64,000 nucleotides of DNA from an uncultured Acidobacteriota bacterium (GCA_902826685.1 CADEFT010000015.1:89679-153678); one strand, 5' to 3'; counted from the first letter of the stretch, positions 24,645 to 33,144 are shown. Numbers and translations are program-made. The notes: generated by a model from the letters alone, not told the origin.

Positions 24645-25628
24645 ATGATCCTTCGCACCATCGCGATTCTGTTCACCGCCGCCTGGACGCTTGCCGCCTG
24701 GGACCGCGGCAAGGCGTTCCAATATCTCGAAACGAGCCAACGGAAATGGGCCGATTGGAAGCACGCGCAGCGGCCCGGCGGGCCGTGCATCTCCTGCCAT
24801 ACGGGGCTCTCGTTTTCGTTCGCACGGCGCGCCGCCGGTGAAACACAACCGCGTCCACTCGAACGCGCCGTGATCGAAGGCGTAAGATCGCGGCTGCTGG
24901 AAACGCCGCCTCGCCAGGCGATGACCGACGCCGGCGCCGAGGCGATTCTCAATCTCGCCATGCTGGCCATGGAGCGTCAGGATGCGGCCGCGGCGCCGGG
25001 CGAGGCCGGAACGATCGCCCTGCGGCGGCTTTGGGATCTGCAGATAAAGGAAGGAAAAGCCGCCGGATCGTGGAGCTGGTTCGCGTTCAATCTGGAGCCA
25101 TGGGATTCGGCCACATCCAACTACTTCGGAGCGGCGCTCGCCGCCCGCGCGCTGGCGGCCTATCCCCGCCAGCCGGAAGAACGCGTGGACGCTTTGCGGC
25201 AATACCTGGAGCGGGAATTCGCCGCGCAGCCGCTGCACAACCGGCTGGCCCGCATTGCCTTCGATCCCACGGCTTCGAAAGCCGATACGTGGCGTCAACT
25301 GTGGGCGGCGCAATCGGCCGATGGCGGCTGGACCACGGCGTCTCTGGGACCCTGGCCGGCGCAGCCCGATGCACCGCCTAACAAAGGATCGAATACGTAT
25401 GCGACGGCCTGGGCGGTGTTTACCGCGCGGGAATCGGGCGTGGCGTGCTCGGAGTCGAAGTTGCGGAAAGGACTCGATTGGCTGGCGCGCCATCAGGATT
25501 CGTCTACCGGCGCCTGGCATTCGGTTTCGATGAACCAGGTCTATCCGGAGGGTTCAATCCAACGGCGGTTCATGACCGACGCGGCCACTGGCTACGCGGC
25601 GGCGGCACTGCTTGCCTGCGGACGTTAA
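24645..25628 (+). CDS. Secreted terpene-cyclase-fold protein with a CxxCH motif
   Basis: A 327-residue exported protein with a leader (MILRTIAILFTAAWTLAAWD). CISCH at C48-H52 looks like a haem c site. The rest resembles the alpha/alpha-barrel of prenyltransferase/squalene-hopene-cyclase repeats: ATSNYFGAALAARALAAYP, then WAAQSADGGW (QW-like motif), then a second helical repeat KGLDWLARHQDSSTGAW. The cyclase DxDD acid motif is not visible, so enzymatic cyclisation is doubtful. It is divergent from the WYL regulator and its stop overlaps a convergent small gene by TTAA. Confidence 0.7.
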   Translation: MILRTIAILFTAAWTLAAWDRGKAFQYLETSQRKWADWKHAQRPGGPCISCHTGLSFSFARRAAGETQPRPLERAVIEGVRSRLLETPPRQAMTDAGAEAILNLAMLAMERQDAAAAPGEAGTIALRRLWDLQIKEGKAAGSWSWFAFNLEPWDSATSNYFGAALAARALAAYPRQPEERVDALRQYLEREFAAQPLHNRLARIAFDPTASKADTWRQLWAAQSADGGWTTASLGPWPAQPDAPPNKGSNTYATAWAVFTARESGVACSESKLRKGLDWLARHQDSSTGAWHSVSMNQVYPEGSIQRRFMTDAATGYAAAALLACGR

Positions 25629-25843
25629 CGCCGTACGATCGGCAGGCCGGCGCGCACCAGCGCGGCATCGACATCGTCCGGCATGAGGCGCGAGGCGTCG
25701 TACTCCACGTCGAGCGCGTTCGCTTCCGGCTGCTTCAACCGCACGCGTTGAATGCCGTACACGCCATGCACGCGAGCGATGCACTCGAGGTCGGCATCAC
25801 CCAGGGGACGCACCAGATCGTAGCTGAGTTGAACCTTCGTCAT
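25625..25843 (-). CDS. Small HMA-like (ferredoxin-fold) protein lacking CxxC
   Basis: A 72-residue protein with an alternating beta/alpha pattern (VQLSYDLVRPL, then DLECIARVHGVYGIQRVRLK, then ALDVEYDASRLMPDDVDAALVRAGL) that resembles heavy-metal-associated domains but has no metal-binding CxxC. It begins inside the tatD stop (ATGA overlap), so it is translated with tatD. The function is unknown; recognition rests on fold pattern and coupling. Confidence 0.65.
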   Translation of the reverse strand: MTKVQLSYDLVRPLGDADLECIARVHGVYGIQRVRLKQPEANALDVEYDASRLMPDDVDAALVRAGLPIVRR

Positions 25844-26610
25844 CGATCTTTGAGGATAGCAGCGAAATTGGCGCTGGTGGCCGCGGCGATCGCTTCGAAC
25901 GGCTCGTTCCGCAATTCCGCGATACGGCGCGCGGTGTGGACGACGTGCTTGGGTTCGTTTCGCTTTCCACGATAGGGCACTGGCGCGAGATACGGCGCGT
26001 CGGTTTCCACCAGCAGGCGATCGAGCGGCACCTCTTTGGCGGCGGCCTGAATGTTAGTGGCTTTCGGGAACGTCACTACCCCGGCGAACGATATATAGAA
26101 GCCCAGGGCCATGGCCTTGCGGGCCTGATCGGGCCCGCCGCTGAAGCAGTGCATCACGCCCTGGCCCTTCCAATGTTTGGCGAGCGTGGCCATGGTGTCG
26201 TCCCAGGCTTCGCGCGTGTGGATGATGACCGGCTTGGCGGCCCGGCGGGCGAGATCGAGTTGTTCGATGAATACGGCCAGTTGAGTGTCCCTGGGCGCGA
26301 AGTCGTAATGATAGTCGAGACCGATTTCGCCAAGGGCCAGCACCTTGGGATGGCGCAGCAACGCTTCCAACTCGCCGAGAGTCGCATCGGTGGCCTTGGC
26401 GGCGTTGTGCGGATGCACGCCAACGGTGGCGTAGACCGGCGCATAGCGCTCGGCGATGCGGATGGCGGGTTCGAGATCGGGCGGCCCGTCGCCGGTGCCG
26501 ATCGACAGCATGCAATCGACGCCCGCTTGCAGCGCCTCTTCGACGACGGCCTCGCGATCGGAGGCGAACTGTTCGTCGTCGAGGTGGCAGTGCGAATCGA
26601 TCAGGCTCAT
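25840..26610 (-). CDS. tatD: TatD-family metal-dependent hydrolase/DNase
   Basis: A 256-residue amidohydrolase-fold protein. Metal ligands are visible in DSHCHLDDEQF (H7, H9), GEIGLDYHYDF, PVIIHTREAW, MHCFSGG and VETDAPYLAPVPYRGKRNEP. TatD enzymes are 3'-5' exonucleases or deoxyribonucleases acting in DNA repair and tRNA quality control. The length and motif order fit the YcfH/TatD family. The gene overlaps metG by 4 bp upstream; metG-tatD is a common bacterial operon order. Confidence 0.95.
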   Translation of the reverse strand: MSLIDSHCHLDDEQFASDREAVVEEALQAGVDCMLSIGTGDGPPDLEPAIRIAERYAPVYATVGVHPHNAAKATDATLGELEALLRHPKVLALGEIGLDYHYDFAPRDTQLAVFIEQLDLARRAAKPVIIHTREAWDDTMATLAKHWKGQGVMHCFSGGPDQARKAMALGFYISFAGVVTFPKATNIQAAAKEVPLDRLLVETDAPYLAPVPYRGKRNEPKHVVHTARRIAELRNEPFEAIAAATSANFAAILKDR

Positions 26611-28550
26611 TTCAGCCGGGCCCCGATGGGCACGTCTTCAAGGAACGCGGCCAGCACGGGCGAGCCCCCTTCGAGCGAGGCGGCGACGATCATTCCCTGC
26701 GAAGTCAGTCCGCGCAGCTTGCGGGGCGCGAGATTGGCGACGATCACCACCTTACGGCCGATGAGCTGATCGGGTTTGTAGGCGAGTGCGATGCCCGCCA
26801 CGATCGACCGCGGCTTGCCTTCGCCGATATCGACGCTGAGGTGCAGCAGCTTGTCGGCGCCCTTGACATTCTCCGCCGTCAGCACTTTGCCCACGCGCAG
26901 GTCCACCTTACCGAAATCGTCGATGGTGATTTCCGCGGCGATGGGCGCGAGGTTCGAGACCGCGGCTTCCTCTTCCTTCTTCGCCTTGCCGAGCAGTTCG
27001 TCCTGGCGCGCCTTTTCGGCGATTTCCAGTTCCTGCATTTTGGGAATGGCGGCGGCCGCATCGATGCGCGGGAAGACGGGCGCGGGCTTGCCGATTTTCT
27101 GGCCCGCCTCCAGACCGCCCCAGCGAAGCTGGTCGAGCCTGACGGAGGCGAGCGGTGTGACGACGCCCAATTGCTCCCAGATTTTGGCGGAAGAATCGGG
27201 CAGGACGGGCGCGAGCAGTGCGGCGGCGATACGCACCACTTCGGCGGCGGCGTAGAGAGTCGCGTCGAGGGCTTGCTGGGCTTCGGGCTCGGTTTTCTTG
27301 GCGAGCGTCCACGGCGCCTGGGTCACGATGAACTTGTCCACCATGCCGATGAGCGCCCACAGGGCTTCCAGCGCCTTGTTGTACTCGAAGTTCTCCATGG
27401 CGGGCAGGAACGCCGCGATGGTCTCGCGCGCCTTGGCGGCGATGGCGGAGTCGATTTCCGGCAAGCCCGCGGGCAGCGTCCCGCCGCGATACTGGTGGAT
27501 CATGCTGAGCGTGCGCGAGACCAGGTTCCCGAGCCCATTGGCCAGATCGGCGTTGTAGCGGCCCACCAGCGCGTCGTAACTGAAGCTGCCATCGGCGCCG
27601 AAGGGGACTTCGCGCAGCAGGAAATAACGCAGCGCGTCGATGCCCATCACTTCCTGGATCGGCACCGGCCGCACGATGTTGCCGCGCGACTTGCTCATCT
27701 TGTCGTTTTCAAACAGCAGCCAGCCATGGGCGAAGATGCGCTTGGGCAGCGGCAGTCCGGCGGCCATCAGGAAGGCGGGCCAATAGATGGCGTGGAAGCG
27801 GATGATCTCTTTGCCGATCAGGTGCAGGTCGGCGGGCCAGCGGTCTTCGTCGCGTACGGCGGTGTAGTAGCAGATCAGCGCGTCGAACCAGACATAGAAG
27901 ATATGCTTGCCTTCCACCGGCACCGGGATGCCCCAGGTGAGGTTGGACCGTGTGATGGAAAGATCGGTGAGACCGGACTTGACGAACGACTTGACTTCAT
28001 TGCGCCGGATCTCGGGTCCCATGAACTCCGGATTCTCGTAAAGCTCAAGAAGCTTGTCCTGAAACGCCGTGAGTTTGAAGAAGTAATTCTCTTCGGTGAC
28101 CGTTTCGGTAGGGCGGCCACAATCGGGACACGGGTCGCCGGGCTTGGCGTCGGTCACATAGAGATTGCAACTGAAGCAGTATTGGCCGGTGTAGGAGCCC
28201 TTGTAGATATATCCGTTGTCGACGCAGCGCTGAAACAGCCACTGCACGGTCGAGTGATGCTTGGGATCGGAACTGCGGACGAAGCGATCGACCGCAAGAC
28301 CGGTCTGCTTCCAGACCTGCTGGAATTCTTCGGCGATGACCTTGCTGAAATCGCCGGGGGCCATGCCTTTGGCGGCGGCGGCACGCTCCACGTTGACGCT
28401 ATTTTCGTCGCTGCCGGTGGTGAGCACCACTTCATAGCCCTGCATCTGCTTCAACCGCTTGATGGTGTCGGCCACCATGGTGGTGTAGAAGTGTCCAATG
28501 TGCGGGGCGGCGTTGACGTAGTAGATGGGAACGGTCAGGTAGTATTTCAT
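26607..28550 (-). CDS. metG: Methionyl-tRNA synthetase
   Basis: A 647-residue class I synthetase that charges initiator and elongator tRNA-Met. The HIGH motif appears as PHIGHFYTT near residue 15. The zinc-knuckle cysteines are CFSCNLY and CPDCGRP. KMSKS is present in ENDKMSKSRGNIV (about 296-300). An anticodon-binding helical domain lies at about 370-500, and a C-terminal OB-fold tRNA-binding domain (about 540-647: FGKVDLRVGKVLTAENVKGA) acts as dimerisation and tRNA-binding module. It overlaps larC and tatD by 4 bp on each side. Confidence 0.97.
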   Translation of the reverse strand: MKYYLTVPIYYVNAAPHIGHFYTTMVADTIKRLKQMQGYEVVLTTGSDENSVNVERAAAAKGMAPGDFSKVIAEEFQQVWKQTGLAVDRFVRSSDPKHHSTVQWLFQRCVDNGYIYKGSYTGQYCFSCNLYVTDAKPGDPCPDCGRPTETVTEENYFFKLTAFQDKLLELYENPEFMGPEIRRNEVKSFVKSGLTDLSITRSNLTWGIPVPVEGKHIFYVWFDALICYYTAVRDEDRWPADLHLIGKEIIRFHAIYWPAFLMAAGLPLPKRIFAHGWLLFENDKMSKSRGNIVRPVPIQEVMGIDALRYFLLREVPFGADGSFSYDALVGRYNADLANGLGNLVSRTLSMIHQYRGGTLPAGLPEIDSAIAAKARETIAAFLPAMENFEYNKALEALWALIGMVDKFIVTQAPWTLAKKTEPEAQQALDATLYAAAEVVRIAAALLAPVLPDSSAKIWEQLGVVTPLASVRLDQLRWGGLEAGQKIGKPAPVFPRIDAAAAIPKMQELEIAEKARQDELLGKAKKEEEAAVSNLAPIAAEITIDDFGKVDLRVGKVLTAENVKGADKLLHLSVDIGEGKPRSIVAGIALAYKPDQLIGRKVVIVANLAPRKLRGLTSQGMIVAASLEGGSPVLAAFLEDVPIGARLK

Positions 28551-29701
28551 CTGTTGCTGAGATAGGCGAAATTGGCGTCTGCGATTACCTGCTTCAGCGG
28601 GACGCCGCGCGTCTCCGCGAGCTTACGGCAATCTTCATATTCTGGCGCAAAGGAACCGTCCGAGGAAACCTTGATGCGCACCCTGCCGTGCGGCGTTTCG
28701 ACTTCGAGGAAGTGGCGGCCCTGCACCAGGCGCTGGGCCTGGTATAAACGCAGTCCCAGCGTGGAAGTTTCCCGGAAGACGATGCCGGTGAGGGACTGCT
28801 CGGTTTCGGGCGTAGCGATGACGCGCAGCAACGAGCCCTGGCGATTCTTCTTCATCAGCAGCGATTCGATGGAAACGTCGAGCGCGCCGGCTTCGAACAG
28901 CTTATCCATGGCGTAGCCGAGGATCTGCGGCGAGGTGTCGTCGATATTGGCTTCGATCACGGTGACGGTGGTGGCTTCGGCGGCGCCCGTCGATTCTCCC
29001 AAGGTGAACCGCAGGACGTTGGCCTGCACCGGAAAATCGCGATCTCCGGCGCCGTAGCCTGTGGCGGAGATCCGCAGCGGCGGCATCGGCCCGAAGCCCG
29101 AAGCGAGCGTGACGGCGAGGGCGGCGCCGGTGGGCGTGGTGAGCTCCATGGTGGGGCCTGCGGAATAGACGGGCTTGCCGGTGAGCAGTTCGGCGGTGGC
29201 GGGCGTGGGCACGGGCAGCACGCCGTGTTCGGTGTTGACGGTTCCGCTGCCTACGTTGAACGCCGAGCAGTGCAGGCGCTCGACGCCGAGCAGGTGCAGG
29301 CCGAGACAGGCGCCCACGATGTCGCAAATGGAATCCACCGCGCCGACTTCGTGGAAATGGACCTTCTGAATGGTGGTGCCGTGGACCTTCGCCTCGGCCT
29401 CGCCGAGCTTTTGAAAGACGGCCGCCGCCTGTTGTTTGACCTGCGGCTCGAGCGCGGCTTTGTCGATCATCTCCAGAATGTGGTGCAGGTGGCGGTGCTT
29501 GTGCTGCGGCTCGAAATCGACATGGAACTTGGTGGCGCCAATGCCTTTCCGTTTGGTGCGCTCGGCGCGGAAGGCGGCTCCGGTGTTAAGCGTGGAAAGC
29601 CCCTCCCGGAGGGCCTCAAACGACGCGCCGGCATCGAGCAGGGAGCCGATGGCCATGTCGCCGCTGATTCCGGAAAAGGCGTCCCAATATCCGACTTTCA
29701 T
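28547..29701 (-). CDS. larC: LarC-like nickel insertion protein (pyridinium-3,5-bisthiocarboxylate nickel chelatase, DUF111)
   Basis: 384 residues from the ATG at 29701; an open frame further upstream lies inside the sirtuin gene and is not used. The family start YWDAFSGISGDMAIGSLLDAG is present, followed by VHFHEVGAVDSICDIVGACL and the C-terminal EANIDDTSPQILGYAMDKLF block. LarC inserts nickel into the pincer cofactor of lactate racemase. The other pathway genes (larB, larE, larA) are not in the window. It is unfused, unlike the frameshift-dependent LarC1/LarC2 of Lactobacillus, and overlaps metG by 4 bp. Confidence 0.9.
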   Translation of the reverse strand: MKVGYWDAFSGISGDMAIGSLLDAGASFEALREGLSTLNTGAAFRAERTKRKGIGATKFHVDFEPQHKHRHLHHILEMIDKAALEPQVKQQAAAVFQKLGEAEAKVHGTTIQKVHFHEVGAVDSICDIVGACLGLHLLGVERLHCSAFNVGSGTVNTEHGVLPVPTPATAELLTGKPVYSAGPTMELTTPTGAALAVTLASGFGPMPPLRISATGYGAGDRDFPVQANVLRFTLGESTGAAEATTVTVIEANIDDTSPQILGYAMDKLFEAGALDVSIESLLMKKNRQGSLLRVIATPETEQSLTGIVFRETSTLGLRLYQAQRLVQGRHFLEVETPHGRVRIKVSSDGSFAPEYEDCRKLAETRGVPLKQVIADANFAYLSNR

Positions 29702-29708
29702 ATGGTTC

Positions 29709-30431
29709 TCATGGTAGCGCGAGCAGTTCGGGCAGGATCGTGCCGGCCGGGCCGCGTAGAGCGGCATCGGCCATTGGTGAGAGTTGGGTTTCCCCGGCGT
29801 TGACTTCGATGACTTTTGCCCCGGCTTGCTTGGCGATTCTGGCCAGACCACCGGCGGGCATCACCACGGCCGAGGTTCCCACGACCAGAAATGAGTCGCA
29901 ATTCCGGGCGGCTTCCTCGGCGGCGAGCCAGGCCGCCGACGGAAGCGATTCGCCGAACCAGACCACGCCCGGCCGTTCAAGGCCCCCGCACGTGCAGCGC
30001 GGCGGCCGGGGATCGAGCGGAACCTGAAAACTTTCCCGGGCGCGGGAGCAGACGGTGCAGCGCAGAGTCCAGATGTCGCCATGCAGGCAGATGACGTTCT
30101 TCGATCCGGCTCGGCGATGAAGCCCGTCGACGTTTTGGGTGATCAGATCGAACGCGGGCGCGCGTTCTTCCAATTCCACCAGCGCGAGGTGCCCGGCGTT
30201 GGGCTCGGCCTTGGCGATCAGGCCGCGGCGCCAGTCATACCATTCCCATACCAGAACCGGATCGCTCGCGAAGGCTTCGGGCGTGGCCAGATCTTCGGGC
30301 CGGAAACTGCGCCAGAGCCCGCCAGGACCGCGGAAGGTGGGGATGCCGCTTTCGGCCGAGATGCCTGCGCCCGTGAGTACGGCGATGCGGCGGGCGGAGC
30401 GCAGCCACTGGCGGGCTTGAGTGATACGCAA
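29709..30431 (-). CDS. cobB: Sir2-family NAD-dependent protein deacylase (sirtuin)
   Basis: A 240-residue sirtuin. The NAD-binding GAGISAESGIPTFRG (about 21-35), TQNVDGLHRRAGS (about 98-110), and the catalytic histidine in VICLHGDIWTLRC are visible. A zinc site is formed by CTVC and CTCGG, followed by VVMPAGGLARIA and the C-terminal EVNAGET. It removes acyl groups from lysines using NAD, linking protein acetylation to metabolic state. It lies 7 bp before larC and abuts the nucleotidyltransferase gene. The symbol is by family; substrate preference (acetyl or succinyl) is not determined. Confidence 0.92.
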   Translation of the reverse strand: MRITQARQWLRSARRIAVLTGAGISAESGIPTFRGPGGLWRSFRPEDLATPEAFASDPVLVWEWYDWRRGLIAKAEPNAGHLALVELEERAPAFDLITQNVDGLHRRAGSKNVICLHGDIWTLRCTVCSRARESFQVPLDPRPPRCTCGGLERPGVVWFGESLPSAAWLAAEEAARNCDSFLVVGTSAVVMPAGGLARIAKQAGAKVIEVNAGETQLSPMADAALRGPAGTILPELLALP

Positions 30432-30899
30432 TCAGCAATCTCCCGAATCCGGGTTCACTTTCCGCAACTCTTCCGCGTCGATTCGATCCTTAGCGCGGCC
30501 GGTGGCTTCCTTGTTGCGCAGCAGAGCAGTTCGGCCGATGAAGTTTACGGTTACGCCGTCGATCGTCCCGGCGCAGCGGCTTTGCCAAGCTTCTTCAAAG
30601 GTGACGCCGGATATGGATGTCAGCAAATCGATCCGATGAGGCTCACGCCCAAGCTGAATTACGCGGCCGGAAACCGCGAAATCCTCTAGAGTGATGTCGA
30701 GACTTGCGAAGCCAAACTGCCGAATCGCGGTAAGGAGCCGTGCCGCATTGCGGCTTGATGTGCCTACCAGTACATCAATATCGGCCGAGTATCGCGGGAA
30801 GCCGTGCCAGGAGACGGCAAGTGCTCCAACAATCAAATATTCAACTGAGTTGGAGTTTAAGCACTCGACAAACTCTTTCAAGTCTTTGCTCAGCGGCAT
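30432..30899 (-). CDS. Nucleotidyltransferase-fold protein (MNT/DUF6036-like)
   Basis: A 155-residue member of the minimal nucleotidyltransferase superfamily: VEYLIVGALAVSWHGFPRYS followed by ADIDVLV, where the two aspartates are the metal ligands. The usual GGxAV becomes GALAV. Such proteins are often found with a small partner in toxin-antitoxin-like modules and may AMPylate proteins or modify tRNA. Here the start codon lies 59 nt inside the upstream small gene, in another frame. It abuts the sirtuin gene downstream. Confidence 0.8.
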   Translation of the reverse strand: MPLSKDLKEFVECLNSNSVEYLIVGALAVSWHGFPRYSADIDVLVGTSSRNAARLLTAIRQFGFASLDITLEDFAVSGRVIQLGREPHRIDLLTSISGVTFEEAWQSRCAGTIDGVTVNFIGRTALLRNKEATGRAKDRIDAEELRKVNPDSGDC

Positions 30900-31029
30900 C
30901 GGGATGCGCCCTTTCCCGGATCGCGAAAAAAACCTCGACTCGTTCTTCCGGGCTCATCTGGCGCCTGGAAAGAACATCCGCGGCTTCGGCATCCTCAAAC
31001 GACTGGAAGACACGGCAGGTTTTGATCAT
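30841..31029 (-). CDS. Small partner protein overlapping the nucleotidyltransferase gene
   Basis: A 62-residue protein. It resembles a widespread small family seen next to nucleotidyltransferase genes, with the pattern FxSFEDAExADxxxRRxMSPEER then a long helix and RLERVCRVLKL at the end. The match is from memory of the family and not from a search. It overlaps the downstream nucleotidyltransferase by 59 nt in a different frame, which implies coupled translation. A role as antitoxin or chaperone-like partner is inference. Confidence 0.68.
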   Translation of the reverse strand: MIKTCRVFQSFEDAEAADVLSRRQMSPEERVEVFFAIRERAHPDAAEQRLERVCRVLKLQLS

Positions 31030-31041
31030 GCGTTCCAGAAA

Positions 31042-31419
31042 CTACTTGACTTGCTTGGTCTGCCAGTCGCTGACCATTTGCAGGAACCGGTTCTTCTGCG
31101 TGTCGTTGAGAATCTGCAGAATCCGTGCCTTGCCGGAAGAGCGGACTTCCTGCATCTGCTCCTGCACGGTCTGGTAGTACATGACGAAGTCGTTGAGTAC
31201 GACTTCCATATCCTTGGCCTGCTCGGGTGTGAGGTTGAGCTCGCGGCGAAAGCGATCGAGCGAGATCTCGCGTCCGCCCTCACGCCAGTAGGTTCTGGTG
31301 GCGCGGCTGGAAGTTCCCATGCGCATCGCCAGGGCTCCGGCGGTTGCGCCGCATAGAAATACCAGCAGCAGCATGCACAGGATGCGCGGATTCTGCCAGG
31401 TCATCCGCTGATCCGACAT
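31042..31419 (-). CDS. Membrane-anchored Spy/CpxP-like periplasmic protein
   Basis: A 125-residue protein with one N-terminal membrane anchor (about 11-30: RILCMLLLVFLCGATAGALA) and a periplasmic helical domain: LNLTPEQAKDMEVVLNDF, then a long helix with ILQILNDTQKNRFLQ. The LTPEQ helix hairpin is typical of heavy-metal resistance/Spy-like sensors of envelope stress. It follows the anti-sigma gene by 9 bp, so it is probably part of the sigma factor circuit as a sensor or chaperone. Confidence 0.72.
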   Translation of the reverse strand: MSDQRMTWQNPRILCMLLLVFLCGATAGALAMRMGTSSRATRTYWREGGREISLDRFRRELNLTPEQAKDMEVVLNDFVMYYQTVQEQMQEVRSSGKARILQILNDTQKNRFLQMVSDWQTKQVK

Positions 31420-31428
31420 ATGAGTGGG

Positions 31429-31887
31429 CTACTCTCCCTGGTAGGTCGCAAACTGTACAAAGACCGTGTTGCGGTCCTGGTCGGCGTCCACCAGTTCGGT
31501 CGAAGGCGGCAGATCGTGGCTGAGCATCTGTTCGGCGACGTCATCCTTAGGGCTGGTGAACAGGAAAATGCCTAATAGAAGGGTGAGCGTGGCGGTGGCG
31601 TACATGAGCCGGCGTGCGAAAAGCGGTTCCAGGAACACGCTCCAGATGGAAGCGCTCTTTTCCTGCTCGATGCGTCCCATCACGCGGGCGTAGAAGCCTG
31701 GGCCTGGCTCCATCTGTTCGTCCACGCGGATGGCGCGGATCATGTTCGCCTGATCCTCGAACAATGCCACCGTTTGACGGCATTCGGCGCATTCGCCGAG
31801 ATGCTTTACGAATTCGGAATCGGGCTTGCCGGCCAAGTAGCCTTCCAAGCCGTCTTCAATGGGCGCGTGCATATGATCTTCCCTCAA
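31429..31887 (-). CDS. Anti-sigma factor with zinc-finger (zf-HC2) and one membrane helix
   Basis: A 152-residue protein. The zf-HC2 motif appears as H-x3-C-x2-C in HLGECAECR (about 30-38). This N-terminal cytoplasmic domain would bind and hold the ECF sigma factor. One transmembrane helix is at about 94-112 (LMYATATLTLLLGIFLF), with a short periplasmic tail. A start at 31872 (MHAPIEDGLEG) is possible. It is 80 bp downstream of the sigma gene. Release by regulated proteolysis or by metal/redox change at the zinc site is known for the family and is inferred here. Confidence 0.85.
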   Translation of the reverse strand: MREDHMHAPIEDGLEGYLAGKPDSEFVKHLGECAECRQTVALFEDQANMIRAIRVDEQMEPGPGFYARVMGRIEQEKSASIWSVFLEPLFARRLMYATATLTLLLGIFLFTSPKDDVAEQMLSHDLPPSTELVDADQDRNTVFVQFATYQGE

Positions 31888-31967
31888 TCCAGGACTACAC
31901 CGGACACGGTTCTTGATGACCGCTTTCCCTGCATTCGCGACTCAAACTACAATACTCCATTTTCCGC

Positions 31968-32639
31968 TCAAACCGCAGCAGGTTTTCCCTGCCGGAACAA
32001 ACGGTCGGCGGCCTTTACCAGCTTCTGACGGGCACGGAACAGCTTTACTTTGATGGTGTTCTCGTTCATGCCGGTCATCTTCGCCAATTCTTCGACCGAA
32101 TGCCCTTCCACTTCCTTCAAAAGGATGAGCTTTCTGTCTTCCTCGGACACTTTATCCAAAAGCTTTACAGCCAGATCGCGGCGCGCCAGGGTCTGGTCGG
32201 CGGGCGCGGCATGGTCGGTGATGGCCTCGGAATTTTCCATCCGGCGGCTGTCTTCCTCGGAGAAGTCGCTTTCATAGACGAGCTTGCGAACCCGCTTTTT
32301 GCGCAGGTAGTCGTAGCACTCGTTGACCGTGATTTTGTAGATCCAGGTCAGCAGCGAACTGCGGTTATCGAAGTTGCCGATGGAGAAATAGACCTTGGCG
32401 AACACCTGCTGGGCAATATCCTCGGCATCGTTGCGGTTGCGCAGGATGCCATAGATGATGGAGTACACTTTGGCCTGATAGCGCTCGACGATCTCGCGGA
32501 AAGCCATATCGTCGCGTGCCTGGACACGTTTTACCAGTAACGCTTCGTCCGTGTAGCGATTCTCCACCTTTGCCCTAGTCCGCGGCGAGGTGCCCACGGC
32601 CGGGATTGGAAGCACGCTGGTTAGCCCACTCATGCCCAT
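31968..32639 (-). CDS. ECF-family RNA polymerase sigma factor
   Basis: A 223-residue RpoE-like sigma factor. Region 2 is at about 35-100 (FREIVERYQAKVYSIIYGIL, then NDAEDIAQQVFAKVY, then LLTWIYKITVNECYDYLRKK), a linker is at 105-150, and region 4 is at about 160-215 (VSEEDRKLILLKEVEGHSVE, then LAKMTGMNENTIKVKLFRAR), including the helix-turn-helix for -35 recognition. The N-terminal ~25 residues are atypical, so the start may be internal. It heads the sigma/anti-sigma/Spy-like operon, and the run of minus-strand genes continues to tatD. Confidence 0.93.
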   Translation of the reverse strand: MGMSGLTSVLPIPAVGTSPRTRAKVENRYTDEALLVKRVQARDDMAFREIVERYQAKVYSIIYGILRNRNDAEDIAQQVFAKVYFSIGNFDNRSSLLTWIYKITVNECYDYLRKKRVRKLVYESDFSEEDSRRMENSEAITDHAAPADQTLARRDLAVKLLDKVSEEDRKLILLKEVEGHSVEELAKMTGMNENTIKVKLFRARQKLVKAADRLFRQGKPAAV

Positions 32640-32820
32640 TCCGACGCAGGCGGAAGCGATTGGGTTTCACCGGCCTTTCCGCCGGAGCCCGGCCCAAACG
32701 GACCCTCATGATAACACAAGGCTCCCGCATCCTATGGACGACCGGAAGCATCGGATAGGCGGCGGCACATTGCTCATCGTTGCTCTTTTGGTATAGTTTA
32801 AGGGAAGGAGATTGCTCGAA

Positions 32821-33144
32821 ATGATTCAGCTCACCGAACGCGCCACCGGAAAGGTGAAAGAGATTCTCGATTCGCAGGAGCCGAAGCCTGCCGGTCTGCG
32901 GATTGCCGTCGTTGGCGGCGGCTGCTCCGGGTTCAGCTACTCGATGGCGTTCGAGAATACACCCAACATGCTGGACAAATCCTATAATTATGATGGGCTG
33001 AAGGTCTTCGTCGATCAGGCGAGCCTGCTCTATCTGGACGGCTGCGAAGTGGACTACGTCGAGACCCTGGAGGGCTCCGGGTTCAAGTTCAATAACCCGA
33101 ACGTGAAGTCGACGTGCGGTTGCGGCAGCTCGTTCAGCGCGTAA
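32821..33144 (+). CDS. A-type iron-sulfur carrier (IscA/ErpA/HesB family)
   Basis: A 107-residue Fe-S cluster assembly protein. The three cysteines of the family are present: VGGGCSGFSY and the C-terminal CGCGSSF. The ATG at 32821 is preferred; an AAGGAG element lies about 10 nt upstream. A TTG nine bases earlier is too close to it. It transfers 2Fe-2S or 4Fe-4S clusters to apo-proteins in the cytoplasm. It stands alone, without isc or suf genes nearby, as often seen for erpA. Confidence 0.92.
   Translation: MIQLTERATGKVKEILDSQEPKPAGLRIAVVGGGCSGFSYSMAFENTPNMLDKSYNYDGLKVFVDQASLLYLDGCEVDYVETLEGSGFKFNNPNVKSTCGCGSSFSA

Noticed and set aside
25551..25560. GGTTCAATCC as a tRNA T-arm
   Set aside because: It lies inside the coding sequence of the cyclase-fold protein and no acceptor or D-arm pairs with it.
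26841..28565. 574-codon plus-strand frame opposite metG
   Set aside because: Antisense to metG with all catalytic motifs intact on the minus strand; no family features in the plus frame.
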